Part shown: in pieces, positions 35,366 through 46,576 of the stretch | How positions within the stretch are numbered: the first letter of the stretch is position 1 | How the letters are laid out: every line of letters begins with the position of its first letter | From: Dicaeum eximium | Taxonomy: Eukaryota; Chordata; Aves; Passeriformes; Dicaeidae | Assembly: GCA_013396995.1 (NCBI GenBank) | Contig: VWZP01001440.1 | Coordinates: forward strand, 4,179,151-4,243,150 | DNA length: 64,000 nucleotides | Reading direction: 5' to 3' | Notes under the pieces: generated by a model | Told to the model about the DNA's origin: nothing | Database searches by the model: none | What the model saw: the letters and a program-made list of their open reading frames with translations, nothing else | Program-made: the position numbers and the translations under genes

Positions 35366-36261
35366 AACTACAGAGAAGGGTTTAGATGTGTCTGATCTAA
35401 ACCCCAAAGTGAAGCCATGAGGAATGGTTACAAATTGTGCTTGCAGGTATTTTTCCACAACATTCTAGCCTATGCATAATAAAATCAACGTTAACGAAGA
35501 GAATGCATAACCACATAAGTAGAAAGAGTCATACAGGGAGGTCACCAACCACTGTAGAGGTCCTCGGGTTGGTTTCTTTTCCAAGTAAACACACGTACAC
35601 ACATATTCAGGTGTTGCTACTTCCAAAGGTCTCTTGCTTTTAACAAATTTTGCATACATGTTTCTTGAACCTCAGTAAGTACATGCAGAGCTAACAAGAA
35701 TATGCACATCACACACCCATCTAGAACGACACACGTATACAAATTGTTAAAAGCAAGGAGCGCACACAGTAGCAGAGGAGCCTAAGCCAAATATAGCTCC
35801 CACTTCAATTCCCAGTTGTTAGCAGCACATCAATCACAAAATGCCTTTGGAGAGGTTTTCAGTTCTTGGCTTCAGCATACAAGTGAGTTCTTTATGAAAG
35901 CACATGAAAAATGGGCCCAGTCAATCCCCAAATTACAAAAATTTTGTCTTTTTAAAGAAGTTTTCCCTATGTCTAGCAATGACATGCTCACCAGCTCAAA
36001 GTAACTGACCCAAGAAACCGATTGTTCATTTAAGCAATTCATCACCACAGACTCACTGAAGGCCTTGTTGTTTTAACATCATAACTAGTACAGTCAAGAA
36101 ACTGAAAAAATAAAGCAGAATCACCTTACAATACAAATAGGCTTTGTCCATTATGCACATAAGTGCGCAGCAGAAAAATTCTAAGTCTTCTGTTTAAGGC
36201 AAAGCATTCATAAACATATATACTAATATAAAGAAATAGGAATCAACCATCTAAGAAAAAT

Positions 36262-36305
36262 TTGTTACAATGTAACCAGTGTATTATTTGGTTACGTTGT
36301 TACAA
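36262..36305. repeat. Imperfect inverted repeat, 17-bp arms
   Basis: TTGTTACAATGTAACCA at 36262-36278 and TGGTTACGTTGTTACAA at 36289-36305 are inverted copies with two mismatched positions and a 10-nt spacer. The left arm also contains the odd-length palindrome GTTACA-A-TGTAAC. It may fold as a hairpin, or it may be two copies of a protein site. No family was recognised. Confidence 0.75.
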
Positions 36306-37928
36306 CAGTGGGACAAAAATTAAAATTTGGGGTTTTTTGACTTTGAGAGCTTCACTAAACGCTATACGCAATGTGGCCCTTGGCCATGGAGAACACATCC
36401 ATTTATTAAAGAGAACTATCCCACTGACATCATAAGTAAATTCACAAAAGATCTGTGAGATTAATTACACACCACATAATTAACAAGTTCATGAACATAC
36501 TTGATCTTAAAGCATTTCAATGAAAACACAAGAAAAAGGTAACAACTACATTGGATTACTGTTGCTACGTTGATATTTCCATGTAACATTTATGACTTAA
36601 TAACAGTGTATTTCTAGAAATGCATTACTCTTTGGGTAATTAAAAATCATGAGCTAAAATGAGATTACTCTTTCCTCACAATTTCCTCAAAATAAAACAG
36701 TGTAACACATATCTGTAACTGAGATTTTTATAGTCAGTGTAAGAGTCAGACTCAGCACCGGTGGAAGTGTACAAAACTCACACCAACCATGGTTCTGATA
36801 CATTTACATTTGCTTTTCAGAACAAGGGTTCAAGACAGTACTTCAGTGACTGTATTTTCAATAAAGTAAACAAAACACAGCACAGTGACATAGAACACTG
36901 ACAAGTTAACACTGAAATCCAGCCTACTTATACATTTTGGCTGGAGGAAAGAAAGCTTCATCCAAAATTGAAGCTAGACAGGTTAATTATAAAAATAAGC
37001 TACAGTCGTGCATCTACTGTCTTTTTCTAGATGCGGTATGAAATCAGCTTCATTTAATCAATAAAATGTTCATCTATTTATCTTAAAGAGCTATGAACCA
37101 AGTTATGAATGCAAAGTTGAACTCCTTCCATTTTTCATCAGAAACTATTAATGTAAACAGATTATTTTATAGCTCAATATAATGAAGTCATTGAACCCAA
37201 AAGCTTCTCCAATATTAGAACTTGTTCTATGTTCCATTTACACATTACATCATGTAACTGTATTTTGTCACTATGTGCAAAATAGAGACTGTAACACCAT
37301 TCTTCATTAAATTACTACATAAATGAAGAGGGCCTGGAGATCAACTCTATTTCATGTCTGAGATGACAAGTTTTGATACAAGAAGTAATGTATTTGGCTG
37401 AATATATGATATGGCATTTGATCAGAAACATTAACTATTCAGCATTGTGCAGAAAAACTGCATATGGTAAGTGTAATGAGATTTTCTATTTGTACTGTAC
37501 ATTTTAACTGCAGTTTAATGATGCTCCTTTAAAATCTCAGTCTTTTCTTGGTTTTACACTGCCTGACAAAGTTTCCTACAGCATGTGCAACTTAATTGAT
37601 GATTGACTGTCCTGTAAAACCTCCACAAAAAGAGAGCTGCTATCTCCACTGGAGGATTCAGGATAGCAATTATATACTGCAACTGTACCTAGCTGTAAGA
37701 AAATCGAATCATGAATAATTGAGCCACTCAACAACAGGCTACAATGCTACAAAACTACTTCACTGTGACCTAGAAAATCCAGGCTTGCCCTCCCATAGAT
37801 TTCCATCAGTGTTATTAAGCGAAGCACAGCAGCCCAATACAAGCTGATTGAATAAAACTAAAAATTGCAACAGTTCAAACTAAGCTATTTCCCTGCTAAC
37901 AGTGAAATGCTGAGAACCAGAATTGAAG

Positions 37929-37934
37929 CATGCA
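37929..37934 (-). promoter_or_regulatory. UGCAUG downstream of exon 13
   Basis: CATGCA on the plus strand is UGCAUG in the CLASP2 pre-mRNA, 172-177 nt downstream of the donor at 38105. This is within the usual range of RBFOX enhancer sites. Function is inferred. Confidence 0.45.
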
Positions 37935-38105
37935 GAAGAAAACAGAAGGGGGAAAAAACAGGGTTGGAAATGGGGAGTGTCAGGAATCCAGAGGACAGAA
38001 AAGAGCTCATTCCACCTAGCAGTGTCTTGAAAGGGCAATCACAACAAGGGAAAAGGGAAAAAAAAAATATTGACCCTTAAAGCTGCAATGCCTACATGTA
38101 CTCAC

Positions 38106-38213
38106 CAAGCGGAGGGAAGCCCCGAGCAGGGCTTGTATCTCGACTGCTCTCACGGCTGGTATCACGACTGCACCCCTGACTCATGCTGGGTCGGGGGATG
38201 CGACTGCTCCGTG
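38106..38213 (-). CDS. CLASP2: CLASP2 exon 13 of window (second SxIP motif, GSK3-type serine cluster)
   Basis: A 108-nt exon, symmetric phase 1. It encodes RSSRIPRPSMSQGCSRDTSR then ESSRDTSPARGFPPL. SRIP in SSRIPRPS is the second SxIP motif for EB1 binding. The following SQGCSRDTSRESSRDTSP carries serines and threonines at intervals suited to processive GSK3 phosphorylation primed at an SP/TP site. In the family this regulates microtubule-tip versus lattice binding. The peptide is nearly identical to mammalian CLASP2 as I remember it. Acceptor TGCTAG, donor GTGAG. UGCAUG lies on both sides of the exon. Confidence 0.96.
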
Positions 38214-41200
38214 CTAGCATGCAGCATGGAGAGTTTCAGAGAAGGTGAACAAGTTTAATGAGGACAGAAAGCTCAAAGTCAAGTCACAGTTCTGTTAGTT
38301 ACGGTAATTATTACATTAGTAATTACAATTTGCAGCAGCCTGCTCAGGCTCTTTACAAACCAACTACCTTACATGCTGAGCTGTGTTTCTGTGATGTGAA
38401 ATTTCAGCAGCATTAATGTCTGGCTGACAGTCTGCTTTTTTCTTAAGCAATCCAAGTTTTTTGTTATTCAAGTAGAGCAGGAATCTTCAATCATTTAGGG
38501 AAGCTCTACTGTTGCAAAACAGATGAGGCTGAAAGAAACCCTTCTGGAATATTTCTTCCTTAATTTTAAAATAAACACCCTTCTGGAACAAAATAGCAGA
38601 CAAATTTCTTTAGGTAATCATAACACTGATATGATATTTTTACATAGATTTGCCTTTCACAAGGAGAGTTTTCTGAACAAATATCCTAAGGAAAGAAAAG
38701 GTGTACTGCACAGGCTTGCAGAGGTATCTTTCTCCAATTAAAGATACTGGGGAAAAATATTTAGAACCTGAATACCTGAAAGACAGGTTAAAAAGTGATT
38801 TGAATTTGAAGAGAGCAGTAGCTTCAGATATTTAACAGAAGCTTACTTCTGCTCCTCAGACATTTCTAGAAGCTTATCCTTATGGTTTTATATGCACACT
38901 TCAGGGGAGCTTTAAACTATATTCTTTACTTGTACAAAATCCTACATGTTTGCAGATGTTTGAGACCCTGAATGTTTTAAACATGTTTGCAGAAAGTTAT
39001 TTAGTAAGATTTATGCCTGATGAAGAATACAGTATTTTCTTAGGGCAAAAACCAGCAGTTAATTGTCAGGAGAGTTTAATGACAAGAGGGATTTCCCTTG
39101 CTGTTTAAAAAAGGCAGTAGCATATTTAACGTGTTCAGGAATCGCTGTTGAGGAATTTTCTCGGGCACAGAGTAAAACCTAATCTACCAGCTTTGGTGAC
39201 AACATAGCAGAGGTACATATGCATAATATGAACATGCCAATACTTTGACTGTATCCTCATTTTTATAAAAATAATGCCATTTGCATGCTTCAGAATATAT
39301 ATACATATATCCTTACAAATCTCTATCGGTTTGTATACACAACCTAAATGCCTACACTCAAGCTGAAGCTCCTCTACAGTGCTCTCACATACAATGGATA
39401 TATTAGCATCCTTCAAGCAAAACAGTACAGAACAAAATAGAAACCTTCATATTTAGGCTTTTTCAAATAGAGACTTCTGCCAGATTCTTGCTTTGTCAAA
39501 TCCCTCCCAGTTTTGCCAAACTCAGTTCATATCTCTCTGATGAATTAATGGTTCTGATGGTTGACCACTGATGTCAGACAATGCAAGATGAGCTATCAAC
39601 CAAGCTGATAAGATCACTATAATGTCTAATGGTACTGAGTTAGATGGTCTTACAATAAATAAGACAGACTAAATTATAAGTACTGGATGAAATTAGGGTC
39701 CATGAGTACAGTAATCCTAGCTTAGATGTACAAGGGAAAAAGCTGACAGGTGAACTACAGGTAAAAGTAACACTAAAGGTCTCCACACAAATAGTTGGTT
39801 TGAAATTGCAGACTCTCTAGAAGCAAGTTTCTCATTCTTGGGTCTCATGCTTAGATGTAAATAATGGCAGCCTTCACATCAGGTTTGCATAGGCAGTCAT
39901 TTCTCTTAAACAGAGAAGATCTGCCCATCTTTTCTATAATACAACCCTACTGAAAACAGTAAAGGCTCTTTAGAGAGGGAGAGATGTGAATGATTTAAAA
40001 AATTAGTGGATTCACAAAATAGATTCTCCTTCCATACCAGCTAACAGCAGCAGCATGAAGTATGAAGAAAATGTACTTTAACTGTACTTTAACTACAGAT
40101 GAAGCATAATACTGATTGCACAAACAGAACACCCAAAGCCAAACACTGGGTACTTCAGGATTAATGGTGAAATAAAAGGGTTGAATGTTACTAAATACAA
40201 AAGAAAATCAAGAAAAAAAATGGATCGAAAAGAACTGAAGGATGAGTCTGCTGTGGACTCCCAGGCACCTGCCTCACATTTTCACCACCATGCTGTGTAG
40301 AGAAGATTTTGTATCAGCTACTCAGACTATGTCCTTCAGACGCTGCCAGCAGTAAAAGCCAGCAGTGTTGTCATTTAGCTAAGTCTCTCACACTGGGACA
40401 GCCTGTCTCTGCAGTGCAGGGAGCAAAAGCAAAGACGACAGACCAAGTCTCAATTTGAGAATTCTCAACCCCCAAAAGCTGGACAGAAATCAAGTGAATG
40501 AGTAGCAAAATGGATTAAGAGGAGTAGGCAGCATGAAAGCAGACAGTGTGTCCACAGCCAGCTCTGTTGTGAGGAAGTCTAGGACATGACAAGGATGGGT
40601 TGTTTTCAATAATATTCCAACTTTGTAATGTGTACTGTACATCCAAGTTTTACTAATTTAATCGGGAAAGTCAGCACTTAGACATGGCTCCCACCACTAT
40701 TAAAACACACTACCAAGCAGACTTATGCCAGTGGAACCCAAAGATTCAAATATCACCAGCAGAACATGGAAGTGCCCCTGTTTTACCAATCTACCACTTG
40801 GAAGAAACGGGTATTTCATTAGGCCGTGAATTTTAATGGTTCTTAAGTGGAGACTAAAAATCAGCAGACGCTTTCTTACATCAATACCAGCATTTTAAAG
40901 AGTCTGAAATTCTGCCAAACAGCCAAAGGAAAGCTCTGCAGTGGGGAACACCCAGTCAAGGCAAGTCAAGAACTGCATGCAGATTTCCCATAAACGTACA
41001 CAGCATAACCCCAACAGAAGGAGTGCTGCTGCATGAAGCTGATAGGCAGCTGTGCTTGTCCCACTTTTTGGAGAATGGCTGTCTTGAATCTCTCATTTCT
41101 TTCAGATCCAGCTGTGCCACACGATCTGCCAAGCCTCCAAGAGAATTAACTTTAGGCTGATAAATTTCAATCCATGGGAAATGGACATCACCTGTTTGAG

Positions 41201-43309
41201 CACATGATCTCCTTCAAGGAGCCCAAAGAAATGCTCAAGATTAGGTGGACTGCACTCCTCCTTTCCCAAGAGGATATCACCACTAGTAAAATTCACTGAG
41301 CAGACAGCAGAGGCAAGCTTAAACCTAAAATGTCACAAGCAGAGCTATATAGGTGACCGCACAGGACCTCAGAACACTGAATGTGCCTCGCTGTGCTGCC
41401 TCTGGGGAAACAAAACCTTCTTCAAGTTTCCCAGCACACAGAAGGAATCTACTTCAGGATACCTGTAGTCACATGGGAATCAAAGCTAGCAGCAAGGTGC
41501 TGATGCTAACAGGCATCCACATGCAGAAGCCTCTATTATTGCTACTGCCCCAGGAGGGCCTGAAAAATTCCAGGGGATGGTTTCTGTATTTGGAATCAAG
41601 GTGAGTGGGAGTTTAATGAAATGAACAAACAAAATAAAATATCAAGGAAATACAGAGACTGAAGCAACACAATAAGAAAGCATAAAATACTGTTAGCTAC
41701 TATGTTATAAAGTAATAAATACAATGGAATAATGGTATATAGCTGACAGCCCAAAAGCTATCTCCACCTGGGTCAGTACCTAAACTTCCAAAATCCAATA
41801 AATAGACAGAATTTCTGCAACTGAACAGGAAAGTGTCAGACACTCCTGTTCCCATTACAGCTCAACCCAGGCTGTGTCCATCAACCTGGGGGGAATAGGT
41901 AAAAGCCACACATCTGATACATGCCAGATCTCTCTCCCACTCTCTAAGAACAAGCACTGATTATGTTCTCAGGGAGCACATCAGAGAAATGAGATACAAA
42001 CTACTCTTTCGAAAGAATTCAAGGCTCCTGTAATATACCTAAAAGCAGGCAACCCAAGAGTGAGGATTCTACACAAGGCAGTTTCCCTTCAGGTGCTCGA
42101 GAATGTTTCAAATTAAACCACATAATATGATGATCAGCTTAAGCAGCATGTGTGATGGTACCATCCACCATTCTTTGCTTCCTCCTAAAAAACAATGCTC
42201 CTCTACACAGTGATAGCAGAACAATTACCTCTAGTATTTGAGAGGCACTTTACATTTTAAAAGCAGTGAACAGAAAGAAAAGCACAATGTATTCATACAG
42301 AGCCCATAAAATAGATCAGACATGAGAAGAACATAATTTGGAAAAGTAGTCACAATGAATATGCAGTATTTTTTATGAATCATAATGGCATATACACTCA
42401 AGTGCTTTTAAACTCATTTCAGTATACTGGAAAGAATGAATAAAATACTTTATTAACTACATCCTCTAAATAAAAATGCAGCTCAAATGTAAAATATAAA
42501 ACTATTGCTAAGGCAGTAGTTATAAATTTAACTGCCAACAGTAAGGCTATAATTTCAATCCATTTCAATCTACTAGTAAAGCCTCTGGAGATAAAAAATA
42601 ATTTAGAATCAGTATCATTTAAAATGCTCTTCTACATTACGTTCAAACTTATAAAATAATTTCTATTTAAAAATGAAAATGTTAGCACACTGAATACCTT
42701 TTCACTTCAACTCAGATACACAAAGTCTTAGATATATGGTATTTACTCATCTGACTTACACAGTCTGCTGAAAAATTTGAAAATAGAAACTATTATAGAA
42801 TATTTACATAACAGTCACTGAGACAAGAGTATCAAAACCAGAATAATTACTACGTAAGTCTAAAACATGCTCTAAGAACGTGGCTAGAGGAATATTAAGG
42901 ATGAGAGAAGCAAACCATTTAAAATGTAAAATTTCTAAAATAATCCAAGAAGGTGCTTTTTGTCCTTGATTCCATGTGACTGTAAAGACTGCTCAACTTG
43001 TTTTAGGACTAAGCCTAAACGACGTCTTTTTGCTCTGATGGTTATTCACAATTGCTCTTGCTTCCTGATCTAATAATACTGCTCATGCTGAATTTCAAAC
43101 AGAAAACACATCGTGACATCTTTAGGCTTACTTTGAAACCATAAGCTCAATCTGGAAAATTGCAATTACTCTCCTATAAACCACAATCACATTAACTTGT
43201 CAGCTGAAAAACTCAGAAGAGTAACAGTAACATAAAGAGTTTCCCAGCCAGCAGGCAAGCCCCTCCTCCAGGCACAGCGGCAGCAGGTCACTGCAGTCAC
43301 TGTTCTTAC
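38214..43309 (-). other. CLASP2: Intron of CLASP2 (5.1 kb)
   Basis: A GT-AG intron of 5,096 nt. It contains scattered unrecognised ORFs (for example 39135-39416 and 41102-41296 on the minus strand) and AT-rich DNA around 42200-43000. Its last bases, TGCATGCTAG, place a UGCAUG right at the acceptor of the next exon. No repeat was recognised. Confidence 0.75.
38218..38223 (-). promoter_or_regulatory. UGCAUG at the 3' splice site of exon 13
   Basis: CATGCA on the plus strand, so UGCAUG in the transcript, ending 4 nt before the acceptor dinucleotide boundary at 38213. RBFOX sites upstream of an exon usually repress it. At this position, binding could also compete with U2AF. This is inference. 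Confidence 0.45.
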
Positions 43310-43477
43310 CTAGGCCTATTCTGTTGGGACTCGTCTCCCGACTGCATCCCTGGCTCCGAGGAATCTTGCTGCGCTTCTCTGAGGATGATGGCACTGCCTG
43401 GACTCTGGATGTTCCACTGCTCAGGCCACCATAGGAGCTTCCTAAGAGCTTACCCGGAGAGCTAGACCGGCTACCAG
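43310..43477 (-). CDS. CLASP2: CLASP2 exon 12 of window (first SxIP motif)
   Basis: A 168-nt exon, symmetric phase 1. It encodes GSRSSSPGKLLGSSYGGLSS then GTSRVQAVPSSSEKRSKIP and RSQGCSRETSPNRIGL. The SKIP in KRSKIPRSQ is an SxIP motif in a basic Ser/Pro context, the known short linear motif that docks CLASPs onto the EB1 C-terminal domain. The GCSRETSP segment has the serine/threonine spacing used by GSK3 and proline-directed kinases. The middle (SSGTSRVQAVP) is diverged from the mammalian TGGSSRGPPVTP that I remember. Acceptor TTCTAG, donor GTAAG. Confidence 0.96.
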
Positions 43478-44938
43478 CTAGAAGAGAACCAGAAATAAGG
43501 AAAAAATAATTAAACCCCCCCCAAGATTTTAAACACACTGACAGCAAAACTGGAACACAATCAGCTCTATACAAGAATCTAATCCAAATCCCTCAGAAAA
43601 CTAAGGGGAGTGCTCCCTATAAGCTTTCAAGAAGACTGAGGGAAGCCCGTGGACAATGAACACTGACATCAGCAACCCTCTGCTGGCCCATGGAGACCAA
43701 GCCCAAAGCAGACACTGCAGTGTATAAACACCCAAGCTGGCTTTAGGAGAGCTTGTGGAGGTGCTGGGGCAGCCTTGCTGCAGCAGCAAGGGATTTCCAG
43801 GCTGCCTCACCTCCTCACAGAGCAACACCAACCAGGCTGTGTGCAGAGCTGTGCTGCAGTGCCCTGGCTTCTGGCACAGGTCACCTGCTGCAAAGCAGGT
43901 CAAGCAGCTTTGTGCAACACTGCAGTGGTGGCATTGCTTTTCTGCAATAATTCAGTGAAGGAAAATAAAAAACTCACCACATCTCAACAGATCAGCACAA
44001 TAATGGGTAAATCCCATGAGCCTCACACTCGCAGAGATGCTGGCTCACTTACGTCTGGCTGGTTAAACCTAAATTATTTATTTTCCAGACGATAAAAATT
44101 TTTAGCAAGTTGAATAGTTGGCCTGTTTTATTTTTCCTTGTCTGTTTGAATAGTCCACGGCAACTTTTCATTTCTTCCAAGAAATGAGTATATTGAAAAT
44201 GTATTGAAATGAGTATATTGAAATGAAAATCTGCTGTGGCCATCACTATTTCTGACATTAAATTTATTTGCTGAAACAGCTGTGAAAAGTATCTTTGAAA
44301 GGGCTGCAAGAGCATACTCAGGCAAGCTCACATTTTGAACCAATATTCATACTGATTTCTTTCTGAAATGCATCTCACATCTCAAAAAATTTCATTTCCA
44401 AATACTGTTACAACTAGTAAGAGTTGAAGACTGTTCTTCTGTCTTAATTTAAGAAGATATGCAACTCTATTAGTCTCACGAACAATACCACAGCATGTGT
44501 ATAAACTTACTTGGCCCCTCCAATTTTGTCCAGAGCCATTCTGAACCAATCAAATATATTCCAATACTGTACATGGTGCCAGCTCCATTCTCCCCACCCC
44601 AAAGTGACAGATGTCAGTCTTCCACACAGCACCATGACCTAGAAGTCCTGTCACTGGTGTCAGCAGGGAGGTACTGAAGTAACTGAGAGAAGAAGGAATT
44701 CAGCCCCTGGGGTTTGAGCTGCAGCAGTGAGCCAGCTTTGACATCAGAACGTACGCTTACCATGTTTGATTAGTGGAAGAAAGCAAAAGCCCCTGTCATA
44801 GACATTTTGATTTATGACTTCAACAAAATGCTTTTTAAGTCTTACAGTTAGGAGAGAAGGAGGAAAGCTAAAAGCTTAGCAGTCAAAAAATGTGAAGGAA
44901 ATAACATGAAAAAGCAAGAAAGGGAAAACGTTTCTTAC
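43478..44938 (-). other. CLASP2: Intron of CLASP2
   Basis: A GT-AG intron of 1,461 nt. It has a small duplication at 44181-44223, a C8 run at about 43515-43522 and a GC-richer patch around 43740-43950 with overlapping ORFs on both strands, none recognisable. Confidence 0.75.
44181..44223. repeat. Short direct duplication, 18-nt unit
   Basis: GAAATGAGTATATTGAAA occurs at 44181-44198 and again at 44206-44223, a period of 25. It is a local duplication in an intron with no evident role. Confidence 0.85.
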
Positions 44939-44965
44939 CACCAGCAGGATTAGCTGATCTGGATC
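44939..44965 (-). CDS. CLASP2: CLASP2 microexon (27 nt), probably alternative
   Basis: A 27-nt microexon, symmetric phase 1. It contributes R/SRSANPAG and one base of alanine, so the protein reads SQSQRSRSANPAGAGSRSSS. If skipped, SQSQ would join directly to an AGSRSSSP-type sequence. I remember CLASP2 isoforms with and without RSRSANPAG. Acceptor ATCAAG, which has a weak pyrimidine content immediately before it, and donor GTAAG. Upstream TGCC elements fit an SRRM4-type enhancer. Confidence 0.88.
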
Positions 44966-46468
44966 CTTGATTATGAGGGCAGACCAAGGGACAGGCAAAA
45001 AGTGGATTAAAAGACAGCAAGACAATACAGCGTTCAGCATGCGGTTTGTGCTATACATAATACAGACAGATTTATTTACAAACATGTCACTCCTAAAGCC
45101 TCTGCAGAACAGTTAATGTGCAGATGCAAGTAAAGCTCCCAAGGTTGACCAACTTCTCAGCAAAATGTCAACCAACACATCAAGACCCAAGTTCTGCTCT
45201 AAACTGCACCCCAACCCAGTCTGCAAAATTACAAGATGGTTATTCACTGTGTGGGCATGGAGAATTTAGTCCTGTGACCAACTCATTATATTTGAATTTG
45301 TAAATTATTCCATATAACATTTGGTCTAAGGATAAAGATCACATCTGGCTGGGCTAGGCTGGAAACTCAGCAAACTAGACCAAGGCAGCAGGTCCAGACA
45401 CGATCATCCTAAATCTTCATAATGCATTCTATAGAAAAATTAGGTCCACAGTCTTTGAAACCTTTAAATAATAAATGTTTTTTAAATACTTCTGTGACTT
45501 GTCTCATCTGGTTTGACCATTTTTCACCAAGCTAAGTTTAGGGAAAAAAGGTGACTTCTGGCTTTGGATAAGTTCTAGGTTCAACACTGAAGAATTCAAT
45601 TTACATTAGCATCCCAAAGCACAAATATATCCTGATGACCTCAATGTAAAAATTTCCATTTGGCCCCATGCTCAATATACTGTGTTCTTCTGCAGCTCTC
45701 CCAGCCTAACACAAGGCTATAAACCACTTTTTCAGCCCTCCAGTAAGACAGAGCAAAGCAATGAAAGAATGAACAGAGAAGGGCTTTCAAATAGGGGCAC
45801 AAAGCAAGACAAGTCCTCAGAACAGACAGGTCCTTCCACAAACCCAATCTCCTATTCACAAAGCTGAAGATCCTCATAACGGGGAGTTTCTCCCTCCCCT
45901 CAGTTCCTTTTCAAAGTCTGAATGACAAAATTCTCCCCAGATACACATGACAAATATGCAGCAGCACCGTATTTGTGGCTCCTAGAGAAAACCGTGCCTT
46001 GCCAGGAATCCAGAGAGCGCAGATGTGTCATGTGAATCAAAGCAGAACCCTTTTCCCATATCTACACAAAATAGGTAATGTCCTATTTTCAACTGATGCC
46101 AAACCCCATTAATTTTAGACAGTTCACGTGTTCACACATACAGAAATAGTCACATAAGCAGGAGAGGCTTGGCAGGGCAAGCAGTCAGCTACAGGCACAG
46201 GGGGTGTCTCAGCAAGACACAGTGCTAGTTATTTAGAGCTACACATCACAGCGACATGAAATTCTGCTGCACAACTGGTAAAAAAGGTCACAACTAAGCA
46301 CTCGGGTTTGGGGCCCTGTTTGTCAGCAGGAGCACACACTGGCTAGGTGGGGATTTGTTTTATTATGTGTCCAAAGTGAGCCAAATTTTCTGATGGTGCT
46401 ACTGCAATTCAAGAGAAACACATTAGTAATTCTTTGTTCTGCTCCCCCAGGAGTAAAGCAATTCTTAC
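44966..46468 (-). other. CLASP2: Intron of CLASP2
   Basis: A GT-AG intron of 1,503 nt. It holds short antisense and sense ORFs (45641-45877) without recognisable content. Its last 35 nt contain two UGC elements before the 27-nt microexon. Confidence 0.75.
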
Positions 46469-46576
46469 GCTGGGACTGGGAAACTACTTTAGCCCGGCTG
46501 CGGCCTCGAGTATCAGCAGGCGTTGAGGTGACACTTGTGGCACTGCCAGAGCTCTGTCTCCTGGTGCGAATCCGAC
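46469..46576 (-). CDS. CLASP2: CLASP2 exon 10 of window (linker)
   Basis: A 108-nt exon, symmetric phase 1. It encodes RIRTRRQSSGSATSVTSTPA then DTRGRSRAKVVSQSQ. It is very basic and serine-rich, with RGRSRAKVVSQSQ well conserved in both CLASP paralogues. The middle (ATSVTSTPAD) differs from the mammalian version I remember (ATNVASTPDN), as expected for a disordered linker. Acceptor CCCCAG and donor GTAAG. Confidence 0.95.

Larger units (their letters stand above)
35011..38105 (-). other. CLASP2: Intron of CLASP2 (3.1 kb)
   Basis: A GT-AG intron of 3,095 nt. It has three notable parts: the downstream UGCAUG at 37929, a 17-bp-arm inverted repeat at 36262-36305, and a CpG-dense patch at about 34990-35365 leading into the alternative exon. 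Long AT-rich stretches around 36900-37580 look like non-repetitive, possibly conserved, DNA. ORFs are unrecognised. Confidence 0.75.
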
